From the NCBI GenBank assembly GCA_963576475.1, contig OY754977.1:11845089-11909088 (forward strand): DNA of 64,000 bases, in the 5' to 3' direction. Numbering within the stretch: the stretch's first letter is position 1; each line of letters opens with the position of its first letter. Below the pieces are notes generated by a model. It had not been told where the DNA came from. It worked only from the letters and a program-made list of their open reading frames with translations, and did no database searches. This document shows positions 12,001 to 21,942 of this stretch, in pieces. The stretch is from Molanna angustata. Taxonomy: Eukaryota > Arthropoda > Insecta > Trichoptera > Molannidae. The position numbers were made by a program, and so were the translations under genes.

Positions 12001-14124
12001 TTCTCCTGAACAAATCAACAGTTGGATAAAATATAAAAATAACAAGTGTTAATCTTTATCCAACTGTCGATTTGTTCAGGAGAACTTTGTTCTCGTAACA
12101 TATCGACAATGTTTCAAGCCAGGATACGCGAGAATGGTATGCAGAGGTCTACTTTTTACACTGCTTTTCCAACATTGAAGTCAAAAAACACCAAATTAGA
12201 GGCTTCGCAGCATATATGTTCTATACACGGATTTACTCAGAATTCGGAGTAGAACATTTCGTGTGTTTGTATGTGTCTGTGTGTCCGTCCCCCCCTTATA
12301 ACTTTTGATCCGCTCAATTTACAGAGCCCAAAATTTCAGAATATATAAACAGTTATAGGCCCACAAAACTTTTATACTCAGAATTTTGAGTTTTTGTTCC
12401 AGTCAGGGGTTATTAACTTTTGAATTTTTACTTTATTTTTCCATATATCTCAGAAACCATAAAAGTTAGAACGCTGAAAATTGGTACAAATATAGACAAA
12501 TACAAAATCACAAATGAGTTTTTTCAAAAAAATTCCAGGGTTTCTCAAACATTTTTTATTAAGAAAAATATTTTTTTTATGATAAATTTATGAGTTTAAC
12601 TGCCTATATTTCCAAATGTTTTAAAAATATAGAAAAAAGCCGAAACACCCCAACTAGATAATTTAATTTTCTATAAAAAATATTAACATTGTATTAGCAC
12701 ATCTCAAACTTTTTTTAACAATTTTTATAAAAATTGAATTTAGTGATGACATTGCTTCATACTATTTGTATGGCAGTCGCCTATACACAAAATGTAAGAA
12801 GACTTAATAGTTTGATAGGTACTTAATCTCCAAACATACATACAGAATCATCATGCTGTTTTCATATTCCGGGTAGGAAAACAGGACTGACCTCCATACT
12901 GTCCTATCTTGACATACATACCAACATGTGTTAAAATTTTCAATAATTTGGATTTATAGGTTTATAGTTTGATTCTTATTCTTCAACTATACATACTATC
13001 GCTATCGACAGTTGGATCTCATGTGTTACATGCAACTAGTCCATAAAGAAACAAAAAAAAAATGAGGACTGGTAATCTTTATTTTAGTCTGACTGTGAAT
13101 TAATTATATATAGGAAAGATGTTATGCCATAAGTATAAGCATTTATATTATTAATCCAGGGCTGCGTTCAGATAGAACACTTGACGTCAAGTGTCGGATG
13201 TACGTGAAGTTGAAGATTATGGTGTTTTTCACACCAATCTCACTGAACACTTTCAAGTGGCGTTTAATATGAAGGCAGCATCGGGCGTTTTAAATGTCAA
13301 ATGTCATTTATCATACAAGTGTCTTTTTAGGTTAAATTTTCATCGAAAGACAACAATTGGGCAGTGGAGTAAATAATGCTCTCTGACCTTTTATTGGAAA
13401 ATTTTGAATAATATTTTTATATATTAACCTCTTTATGAATGCATATTGTCATCATAAATAATGTCAACTGACATAATAGATACCACTATAACTGTCAAAG
13501 CATTTTTCACCCGATGATTATACAGAGCATTTGAAGCGTACACTCGACCTTCAATCTGAACGCGACAGTGTCTTTGGAGCGTCTGTTTCCAGTTATTATG
13601 AACAGGTTAGAGCTTCAGAGTGCACCAGTAGGTACAAGCATTTATGGTTAGTTTAGGGAATGTATGAGGATGTAATGCATTTGTTAGAAGAACATATTAA
13701 TCTTTTTTAAAAACATAAACAAAAGAAATGTAAATTCTTCTTATCGTAGACACACACAAGACCTAATCTGATTTTCAACTCCTGTCGCATTAAATTTAAA
13801 GCCATTCCCCTTTTTTTGGTTCTTTATGATTTTTTCCTTATATCTGACGCTCCAGATTTTTTTACTTCAGACACAACTACATCATTTGAACCTATGGTAA
13901 ATCGGCCCTGTGCATACAAAACGTCTTTATTTTAAAACAAGTAGGTATCAATATTATGAAAAATTTTCTTAGTTTTGAAAATCCGAAACGATCACCTTAC
14001 TCTTTGTTTTCTGTTGTGTCGGTAAATTATCATGTCTATTTGTTAAAGATGGTTCTAATTAAATAAAAAATAAGAAACCTTTCTTCGGAGACTCATTGGG
14101 ATCAAAAATATTGTCCTCTTCCAT
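9020..14124 (-). CDS. BLOC1S2: Biogenesis of lysosome-related organelles complex 1 subunit 2 (BLOC1S2)
   Basis: A small coiled-coil subunit shared by BLOC-1 and BORC, which act in endosome-lysosome sorting and lysosome positioning in the cytosol. Four exons on the minus strand, 14124-14079, 10947-10817, 9791-9680 and 9156-9020 (stop at 9022-9020), join in frame to 141 codons; human BLOC1S2 is 142 aa. Exon 2 gives [19 protein letters not shown], exon 3 begins [20 protein letters not shown], and exon 4 ends with the hallmark [18 protein letters not shown]...LEKR. All are typical of the family. Exon 1 is short, starting [16 protein letters not shown], and its donor (G|GTTTCT) is weaker than the others. 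The exons are too short for ordinary ORF finding. Intron 1 holds a 2-kb palindromic element and intron 2 a hairpin. A copia element ends 184 bp upstream of the start codon. Confidence 0.93.
9203..9425 (+). repeat. tRNA-derived SINE, family 1, B box deleted
   Basis: Colinear with the copy at 34374-34600: it has the A-box GTGGCTCAGTTGGATAGGTA, then GGTCCCGG, CAGTCTGGATCTGTGAGA, AAGTCTCCAGGATGTGGCAA, and the end GTTAGTTGCCCAAGAAG. About 12 bp containing the B box are missing after GGTCCCGG. It lies in intron 3 of BLOC1S2, antisense to it. Confidence 0.7.
10447..10578. repeat. 60-bp-arm perfect-like hairpin (foldback)
   Basis: The left arm begins CCTAGACAACGTGACATTTA and runs to 10506. The right arm, from 10519 to 10578, is its reverse complement with very few mismatches. 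The loop of about 12 bp contains TCACGTGA, itself a palindrome. It is located in BLOC1S2 intron 2. The sequence right of it resembles 33957-34015 (CGCA-AGC-CAAATTT then GTTGGTTTAC), so it may be part of a repeat family. Confidence 0.75.
11029..13041. mobile_element. 2-kb head-to-head palindromic transposon (long inverted arms)
   Basis: Two copies of a roughly 970-bp sequence face each other: 11050-12027 (reversed) and 12058-13017 (forward), separated by about 30 bp. Each copy has ATCCAACTGTCGAT-type ends. The mirror symmetry extends outside both copies through CTCATGTGTTACATGCAACT on the right and its complement on the left, so the whole unit is an inverted repeat with roughly 1-kb arms. Both arms carry a C/G homopolymer plus CA-rich stretch. 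No transposase is recognised. A single-arm relative lies at 36553-37525, and a 30-bp scrap at 58577-58607. The unit sits in BLOC1S2 intron 1. Confidence 0.8.
13161..13567. mobile_element. MITE-like element, candidate
   Basis: The left end is GCTGCGTTCAGATAGAACAC. The right end on the minus strand reads CTGTCGCGTTCAGATTGAAG. The shared word GCGTTCAGAT-GAA defines a short inverted repeat about 400 bp apart. There is no credible coding content, and the target duplication is not clear. Confidence 0.4.
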
Positions 14125-14307
14125 TGTTTTGAAATCTAGAATTAAATATTTGAAACATTATTACATTGAATAAACGTTAATAAGAAAAGAAAAATATCTG
14201 CAAACAGTTTCTTATGTGAATACATAATTGACACTAGATAATTTCCTAAAGATTCAAGATTAGGTCAATATATATATTTTACAAGTAATGTTGTAAATAT
14301 CGTGTAA

Positions 14308-14312
14308 ATAAC
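14308..14312. repeat. Target-site duplication of copia element (left)
   Basis: ATAAC directly precedes the 5' LTR and is repeated at 18726-18730 directly after the 3' LTR, a perfect 5-bp duplication as expected for copia integrase. Confidence 0.85.
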
Positions 14313-14469
14313 TGTTAAAAATAAAATAGAACACCATTCAAATCTGACATATATGCTTTTTGCATAATGACTTGCTTTTGTTTTATCTCTTGCTTTTTAC
14401 TACTACAAGAATATATCTGAATATAATATTACTAGAGAATAATGTGTTTTTCATTATAAAATCCCAACA
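14313..14469 (+). repeat. Copia 5' LTR
   Basis: It starts TGTTAAAAAT and ends CCCAACA (TG...CA). It matches the 3' LTR almost perfectly; by eye the differences are a 5-bp length change and one or two substitutions near the left end. Confidence 0.88.
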
Positions 14470-14470
14470 A

Positions 14471-14483
14471 ATTGGTAGCAGAG
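14471..14483 (+). promoter_or_regulatory. Copia primer-binding site
   Basis: TTGGTAGCAGAGC lies just after the 5' LTR. Copia-type elements typically use TGGTATCAGAGC, complementary to a half of initiator tRNA-Met; the G for T change is the only difference in the core. Confidence 0.65.
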
Positions 14484-14530
14484 CGTGTGGTTTCTGAAAT
14501 AAAAGTGAAATACATAAATTCTAAACAAAA

Positions 14531-17500
14531 ATGAATGCAACATCGGCTTCAGCTACATACAATCGCATTGATGTGTTATCCAAAGAAAATTATGACACAT
14601 GGTGTGTACAGGCTCAAGCAGTCCTAATTAAAAATGGATTGTGGGAAATTGTAAATGGAGATATCACCGAGCCAATAGAAGAAGAAAAGAAAAGAAAATT
14701 TTCACAACAGGACCTTCTAGCACGTTCTGAACTATTATTGTTGATATCACCTACTGAATTGAAACAAGTAAAAGGCTGCAAAACCTCAAAAGACCTATGG
14801 GACAAGTTGAAAAGCATATATCAGAGTACTGGTCCAGCAAGAAAAGCTACATTACTTAAACAACTGATTATTGAAAAAAGCAGAAAAAAGTGATGTTCGC
14901 GAACACCTAAATAATTTTATTGATATAGTGGACAAATTAGCAGACATGAACGTGGACTTACACCCAGATCTTCTAAGCATCATGATGTTATATAGCCTAC
15001 CAAGTTCTTACGAAAATTTTCGAATTGCTGTAGAGTCGAGAGATAATCTGCCCAAACCAGAAGAATTAAAAATAAAAATTATAGAAGAAAGTGAAGCTAG
15101 AAGAAATAAAGATATAGAAAAAGGTGAAGGAGCATTCTTCTCTAAAAAACATAAAACAAAATATTGTCTAAAATGTAAGAAGAAAGGACACACCACAGAA
15201 GCATGCTGGTATAATAAAAAATTCAATAAAGATAGTAAAAAGGAGAGTAATTTCAATATTACACCTTCAACACATATTGTTGAAAGAAATAAAAACAAGT
15301 GGTGCCTAGACAGCGGTTGCACTTCACACATGAGTAGTGAAAAAAATCTATTTGCCATCATAAAACAGGACAGTGGAGTATTAAAGCTGGCATCCAATAA
15401 TCACACTACGGCTGTGGTTGGTAAAGGAATCATAAAACTCAGTAAAAAAGATGAAATTTATAATTTAAATGAGGCGTTATATGTGCCGGAACTATCGTCT
15501 AACCTTATGTCGATACCAAAGATAACTGAAAAAGGAAATAAAGTTGTTTTCGAAAAACAAGAAGCCTATATAATAAACAAAAATGGAAAAGTGATATTAA
15601 AAGCCAAAAGAAGCAACGGTTTATATTATTTGGAGTTTGATAAAGACACAGAGACTGCAAATTTCACTTCCAGGAATGACAACAAGGTCATAGAGTGGCA
15701 TCAAAAACTTGGCCACATGAATGAAAGAGACTTGAGGTTAATGGTGAATAATAAACTAATGTATGGAATTGAACTCAGCAAAGAAAAACTAGAAGATTGT
15801 GAAACCTGCAAGGAAAATTGTCAAGATTGCCATTCCCAAAAAATAATAAAATAAATTCAAGTGAAATTTTAGAAATCGTACACACTGATGTATGTGGTCC
15901 ACTAGAATGTGAATCTTTGGCAGGTTCAAAGTATTTTGTCACATTTATTGATGATTATACAAGATATTGTTGTGTTTATTTCATCAAAAGAAAAAGCGAT
16001 GTTTTTGAAATATTTAAAACATATAAAAACAAGGTAGAAAACTTCACTAATAAAAGGATAAAATACTTACAATCAGATAATGGCAAAGAATACATAAACA
16101 AAGAGTTTAATGATTATTTGGAAGAACACGGAATACAAAGAAGACTATCAACACCATACACGCCACAACAAAACGGGATAAGCGAGCGAAAGAATAGATC
16201 CTTATTGGAAAAAGTTCGTTGTTTAATGATAGATGGAAATGTACCATCATATCTGTGGGCAGAAGCGGTTTATACAGCAAATTACTTAATAAACCGAAGT
16301 CCCACAAAAGCACTACAAGGTAAAACACCATACAAAAAATGGGTTGGTCGAACACCATCAGGAAACCATCTGCACATCTTCGGGAGTAAAACTTTCTTAC
16401 TGAAAAAGAATAGAAAAGGAAAATTATCACAAAAGGCTAAAGAAGGAGTATTTGTGGGATATGCCAAAAATTCCAAAGGATACCGTATATATATACCCGA
16501 AGAGAAAAATATAATCATAAACAGAGACGTGAAAGTCATAAATAAAATGTATTATAAAAATGAATCAAACAATTATGACATCTTCATGGAAAATCAGGAA
16601 TACCAACAACGACAGGTACCTGAAATAGCAAAGGAACAAATAGAAATTGATATAATTAAAGAAACTGAAGAAAACGTACTACCTGTTGAAACTCAATATC
16701 CACTTCTCACTCCTGAGAGAAGTATCACACCGGCTACATACCACAAACAAAGAGAGACGGAGAATATCATACCTTCTATTAATGATGATCCTCAGAAAGT
16801 ACCTTCAAATGACGAAACTGAAACATTTGAGGACGAATCTGAAATTTTATCTACCGGTGACAAGCCGATGAGAAATAGAAAGCCACCAGTATGGACTAAG
16901 GATTATCTAATTGAAAAAGATTTTGAAGAATTAAGTGAGAATGCCTATGCATCTGAGATATTTTATATGTCAGATAAAAATGAAGATAACGAAGATTGGA
17001 GTAAATCCATAAAATCTGAAATACGGGCACATATTAAGAATGACACCTGGAAAATAATAAAGAAAGAAGAAGATATGAAAATTATTAACTACAAAATGAT
17101 CTTGAAGAAAAAGATAGGCCCAGATAACAAAGAAACCAAGAAAGCTAGACTTGTAGCACAGGGTGTTACGCAACGTCCAGGTATCGACTTTAATGAAACA
17201 TTTGCACCAGTTGCCAAGTTGAGTTCAATAAGATCAGTCATTGGAATATCTGTGGAAGAAGGACTTCAACTTAATCAAATGGATGTGACTACAGCTTACC
17301 TTAATGGTGATTTTAACGAAGACATATTCATGAAATTACCAGATTATGTTGAAAAATATGTAACAGAAATCATGGTTGAAGAAAGTGAACAAGACGACCT
17401 AACTATATACAACAAAGCTAGAACTATGTTAAAAAACATAAGAGACATAAAAGAAGAAAAAGTATGTCATCTCAAAAAGGCACTATATGGACTTAAGCAG

Positions 17501-18559
17501 GCAGGAAGACAATGGTACACAAAACTCGATACAGAATTGAGGAATCTTGATTTTAAAGCATCACATGCTGATCCATGTGTATACACACTGGTGAAAGGAG
17601 GAGTAAAAGTTATTATTGTAATCTATGTCGACGACCTATTAATTGCCTGCTCCTGTCCAAGAAAATTAGAAAATATTAAAGATATTCTTGCAAAGAAGTT
17701 TGAAATAAAAGATCTAGGAAAACCAAAACGCCTAGTTGGTATAGATATTACCTATAAAGGAAAAGAAATAAAGTTGAGCCAAGAAAGGTACATAGAAGAC
17801 ACATTAAAAAATTTCAACATGCAAGACTGTAAATCAGCAACTACCTCTATTGAACCTGGGATAAAATTAGAACTTAATAAAAATGAAAACAAGAAAGATC
17901 TACCTTATAAAAATTTAATCGGTACCCTCATGTATCTTGCAGTAGCAACAAGGCCAGATATTGCATTTTCAGTGAGATATCCATCACAGTTTAATGATTA
18001 CTATAGTGAGGAGCATTTTAAAAGTGCAAAACGAGTACTCAGATATTTAAAGGGAACAAAAAATGTTGGGCTGATATTCAAAAATACAGAGATGGAATTG
18101 CATGGCATGGCAGATGCTGACTGGGGAGCATGCAAGTTGGATCGCAAATCTTTCACAGGATACTGTTTTAAGTATGCAGGAGCCTCAATAAGTTGGGCAT
18201 CGAAGAAACAAAGAAGCGTTGCTCTATCAACAGCAGAAGCAGAGTATGCCGCATTAACAGAAGCTGCAAAAGAAGCTGTACATTTAAAAGCCTTATTTAA
18301 TGACCTAGGCATATACCAACAAAAAGTAACAATATTTAATGACAACCAGGCAGCATTAAAAATAAGTCAGAACCCAGTTGTAAGTTCAAAAACGAAGCAT
18401 ATTGACCTGAAGATGCATTATATTAGAGAATGAATTAAAGATGGGATCTTGAATGTCGACTATGTGTCAACTGAAAATATGGTAGCAGATATATTAACAA
18501 AAGCTCTGCCAGGGCCCAGGCTATCTCGACTGCGGATGGAGCTGGGACTATCAGATTAG
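14531..18559 (+). pseudogene. Copia Gag-Pol polyprotein, two frame changes and one stop
   Basis: It encodes Gag, protease, integrase, reverse transcriptase and RNase H of a copia element. Three overlapping frames carry it: 14531-14893, 14871-15854 and 15818-18559. Frame changes fall in the overlaps 14871-14893 and 15818-15854, and there is an in-frame TGA at 18431-18433, after which the same frame runs to TAG at 18557-18559. Visible motifs: zinc knuckle C-x2-C-x4-H-x4-C near 15165-15210; protease core CLDSGCTSHM near 15304; pre-integrase H..LGH..C..C near 15700-15830; integrase D-D-E with DVCGPLE, SDNGKEY and QQNGISERKN (15880-16200); RT YVDDLLIA near 17624; RNase H ADADWGACK near 18108. The element is therefore not expected to make an intact polyprotein. 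Confidence 0.9.
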
Positions 18560-18573
18560 TTGGTGAGGAGGAG

Positions 18574-18725
18574 TGTAAAAAATAGAATACCATTCAAATC
18601 TGACATATATGCTTTTTGCATAATGACTTGCTTTTGTTTTATCTCTTGCTTTTTACTACTACAAGAATATATCTGAATATAATATTACTAGAGAATAATG
18701 TGTTTTTCATTATAAAATCCCAACA
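18574..18725 (+). repeat. Copia 3' LTR
   Basis: It starts TGTAAAAAAT after a purine tract and ends CCCAACA. The target duplication ATAAC follows at 18726-18730. Confidence 0.88.
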
Positions 18726-18730
18726 ATAAC

Positions 18731-19214
18731 AATACTTACTAAGTTTACTTTTGAAACAATGAAATAGGTAATTAAAATGGATAAGAGAAACAAACTAGCA
18801 CAATAAATTAGCATAAATTCTGAATTCCAAAATTTCTTCATACAAGATGAAATTCAATAATAGATCATTTATTTTTGGTAATGTAAAAATGAAAACATTT
18901 TAATTTATTTGGTTTACTTAAATATGAAAAATCTAAACGAACAAGATTTATAAATACCTATTTAATTTTAAAATCAATTATTACAAACACAAAAAATGAT
19001 AACACAAATACAGAAATGAAATGTCAAAATTATTAAAAGTTGCCATTAAACAAAAAGATGTCAAAAAATAATGTTAAGTATGTATAAGTTGGTTGTGCAT
19101 ATATGGTTATTCCAATTTTTCCTATGCCTAACTATATTTTTTATTTTTTTTTGAGAATATTGATTGGATGAATCTAACAATATGTAAAGAACATGATTGG
19201 GTATAGTTTTTGGT
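18731..19214. other. Intergenic, no recognised content
   Basis: AT-rich sequence between the copia element and gypsy copy A. It has short A/T homopolymers and no ORF or repeat that I recognise. Confidence 0.5.
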
Positions 19215-19218
19215 AAAT

Positions 19219-20521
19219 TGATATATACATAGGTATTATGATCAAAATATTACCATGGGTTATGGTAGCATAGAAGTCAAACATCTATTATTTTGTTTCA
19301 ACAAAATACCTTGATTCTTGAAAAACTTTCTCTTATAATGGTTTTATCATATTAACGGGTCTTTGGGTCCTTAATGTGTTTAAACAATGCTTATATTTTG
19401 TAGATATGTCATTTCTAATAATTTTATATTCAATGCATATTCCTGGAACTTTATACTTTCTAACTTGGTAGGTGAAATGGAGGCTTCCTATTGGTAGATG
19501 GTAGAACGCGCCCCGCCGCGCGGTGGGGTAGCTCCTCCCCCCCCTGTCTCCAGCGGTGGACGCGATAGCTGGTTTGAATCAGTATTTGAGTGGACGCTTG
19601 GTCGGGATAGACGAATTTTAACTCACGCGTACGAAAGATAACTTATATATTTTTTTAAAACAAACGTAGACCGCGAACGTTGAAAGAGAAAATCTTATCT
19701 CTGCGAGGCGTCTGCTTGAAGCTCAGCATTAAATTTCATATTTGCATGGTAGTGCATAAGTGTGTTTCAGGTCCATACATAACCAACGTGGGGTGAATTT
19801 AAGATAGTTTAAGTTAATATTAAAAATAACTTTTAATAATAAAAATAACTTAAATAATCGCATAATAGTGACTAAGTGTGTTTCAGGTCCATACATAACC
19901 AACGAGGGGTGAATTTAAGATAGTTTAAGTTAATATTAAAAATAACTTTTAATAATAAAAATAACTTAAATAATCGCATAATAGTGAATAAGTGTGTTTC
20001 AGGTCCACATAACCAACGAGGGGTGAATTTAAGATAGTTTTAAGTTATTTTCAATTAATAAAAAGTGATATTATGTAGTGTAAGTGTTTCATCTACAGAC
20101 CCGTAACGAAAGCAGCGGTTGGTAAGATCTTTCTGATTTATTATTATTTGTTTTCTTTGCTCTGAACGTTTCGTTTCGTAATTTATTTTAGCAAGATTGT
20201 CATCAATATTACACGTGCATTTCATGTATTTGATTATTCTTTTCAGCACTATTATTCTCTGTTCCACGTGTATTTCCTGTATTTAATAATTCTTTTCAGC
20301 GGCCGTCATCACTGTTTTTTTCTAATTTATTTTCTTTTTAATTTTACAGCAATTTTTATTAACCGATAATTACTATTACGCGTGTGTTTCTGTCAATTTA
20401 AGCATTGTTTTATTTTATACGCTCAACACGTTCTTTCGTCTCCACCATATTTAATTATTGTATTGACTAGCCGGCATGTAAACACTTTTATCAACGCTCT
20501 TCTTTGTTATATGCGATAACA
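19219..20521 (+). repeat. Gypsy copy A 5' LTR
   Basis: It starts TGATATATACATAGG and ends GCGATAACA. It contains a CpG-rich block (about 19505-19570, GCGCCCCGCCGCGCGGTGGG) in otherwise AT-rich sequence, and three tandem units with a 116-bp period from 19761 to about 20055. Confidence 0.92.
19761..20055 (+). repeat. 116-bp tandem repeat inside the LTR, three units
   Basis: TGTGTTTCAGGTCCA recurs at 19761, 19877 and 19993, exactly 116 bp apart, each followed by AACCAACG-GGGGTGAATTT. The third unit is shortened. Copy B and both solo LTRs have only two units, so copy A has gained one. Being within the LTR, the repeat may change promoter strength, which is inference only. Confidence 0.85.
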
Positions 20522-20545
20522 ATTTGGCGCTATCCAACGTGTAGC
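20522..20545 (+). promoter_or_regulatory. Gypsy copy A primer-binding site region
   Basis: ATTTGGCGCTATCCAACG immediately follows the 5' LTR. TGGCGC is a common start of LTR-element primer-binding sites. The matching tRNA cannot be named from sequence alone. The same bases follow the copy B 5' LTR at 48155. Confidence 0.55.
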
Positions 20546-20637
20546 CATTTTTAAAAACAGTAGTTTTTATCGAACCACCCTGAGGTTTTAAGCGTTTTAT
20601 TTTCGTTTGAAGTTTTTTTCTCGTATTAACTAAAAAA

Positions 20638-21158
20638 ATGTTATTTCAACTTGTTTTTCGTTTATTTAAATATATTATTTTCGGAGTAGTAGAGCGCGAA
20701 AACGATGGCGGCGGAGGAGATAGTAGACGGGTTACTAGGGCAAGAACAAATGATAATGTTATCCGCGATTTTCCAGAACCCCCAAGAAACGATAGCCCGG
20801 GAATTGAACATTTATTCCCATATTTACAACGTCGCGAACTGGAAGATACGTTCAGCGGTCTTCCAGAAGAAGACCCTGTTTTATTTATCACGGCATGCGA
20901 AGCGTTTTTCGGCCACATGTTTTGTTCTCCTGCGTCAATGGTCGGCCGTGCGTCTCAGAGGTTGCGAGGAGAAGCCAAGCGTTGGTGGTCTCCTCATGCG
21001 CAGGGTAAATGGACATGGGATGAATTCAAAGGTTTTTTAATTGGTAGATACGGAATAGACGTTGCCCGGTCTTCGCTTATGGCTAATTATTATGGTGACC
21101 GTCAGCGTGCGGATGAGGGTGGAATCGCATTCCTTAAGCGGAAGGAAGCGGTTCATAT
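20638..21158 (+). pseudogene. Gypsy copy A gag, 5' part, split by LINE insertion
   Basis: It encodes the N-terminal part of Gag (about 173 residues) up to the LINE insertion point; the rest of gag resumes at 26879. Readable landmarks include PEEDPVLFITACEAFFG and EAKRWWSPHAQGKWTWDEFK, the hydrophobic-WW pattern of retrotransposon capsids. The reading frame beyond 21158 is LINE sequence and adds a short false tail with a stop at 21175. Comparison with copy B at 48270 fixes the start ATG at 20638. A second ATG at 20705 in another frame opens a 111-aa ORF. Confidence 0.88.
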
Positions 21159-21942
21159 TTTGTTGTATTTCATATAGATTTGTTATGTTAATGTGCGCTC
21201 CGTTTCTAAAATTGATTTTACTGTGAAAACTTTATATATTCAAGTGGTTTTTTATATGTTTCGATAGAGAATTTCTCGAACTGTACAGTGGTGTAATTGT
21301 TTCCTCGATTTTTTGTGAACTGGAAAAACTGTTGCATATGTGAACTCAAATGATAGAAAAATTTGTGGAAAATTGTTAACTACGTCACTCCTGATCGCTG
21401 AAATAAAAAAATATATTCGGCTCATTATTAAGGGTGTCAACCCGCAAAAAAATTGTCGCGGCGACGTTTTTCTATCTACACTGGGAAGCAAGAAAATCCG
21501 ACTTTTCCGTAGAAAATTTTTCAAAAATTTTTCCGAATGAATTATTTTTTTGTTTAGTGAAATCTATAAAAAAAACTATACAAACATCAATTTTCTACAT
21601 TTTTTAAGTTGATGACTATATTAGATATACCGATTTATATTCTTAAAATAACATTTTTGTGAAGTGCCATTGAGGATTCAAGGTATATAAAGATTTTTCT
21701 TATACTATCAGAAAATACATAAAATTCTGCACAAAAAACCTCGCGGGGTCTATACTCTATTTTGTGTGACACAAGAACTATCAACAAAAATAACATTTTC
21801 TTCATATATTTATATGCAATTTTATTGAACTCTACCCACTCATATAAACATACTACATACATACCTATCAGTGTTTATTATCTAAGGTTTATTTATTCAC
21901 CTAATAATTTATTATTAAATACATATTATATACCAATCGAAA
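21159..21942 (+). other. LINE 5' UTR (putative internal promoter region)
   Basis: Sequence between the insertion point and ORF1. It has only short chance ORFs and several in-frame stops. Non-LTR elements carry their promoter in this region; no specific motif is recognised here. Confidence 0.5.

Larger units (their letters stand above)
14313..18725 (+). mobile_element. Ty1/copia LTR retrotransposon
   Basis: A complete element of about 4.4 kb has 5' LTR 14313-14469, 3' LTR 18574-18725 and a 5-bp target duplication ATAAC. Just inside the 5' LTR is TTGGTAGCAGAGC, the typical copia primer-binding site matching an internal part of initiator tRNA-Met. A purine tract (GAGGAGGAG) precedes the 3' LTR. 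The coding region is one Gag-Pol in copia order (integrase before RT) but is broken in three places. It inserted just upstream of BLOC1S2, in opposite orientation to that gene. Confidence 0.93.

Noticed and set aside
11833..12252. Two mirrored 68-70-codon frames at the centre of the palindrome
   Set aside because: They are the same sequence read from each arm, lack clear ATG starts in one arm, and show no known domain.
20055..20267. A 70-codon antisense frame conserved in all six gypsy LTRs
   Set aside because: It begins with GTG rather than ATG, lies in sequence shared by recent common descent, and has no recognisable domain. Conservation is explained by LTR identity.
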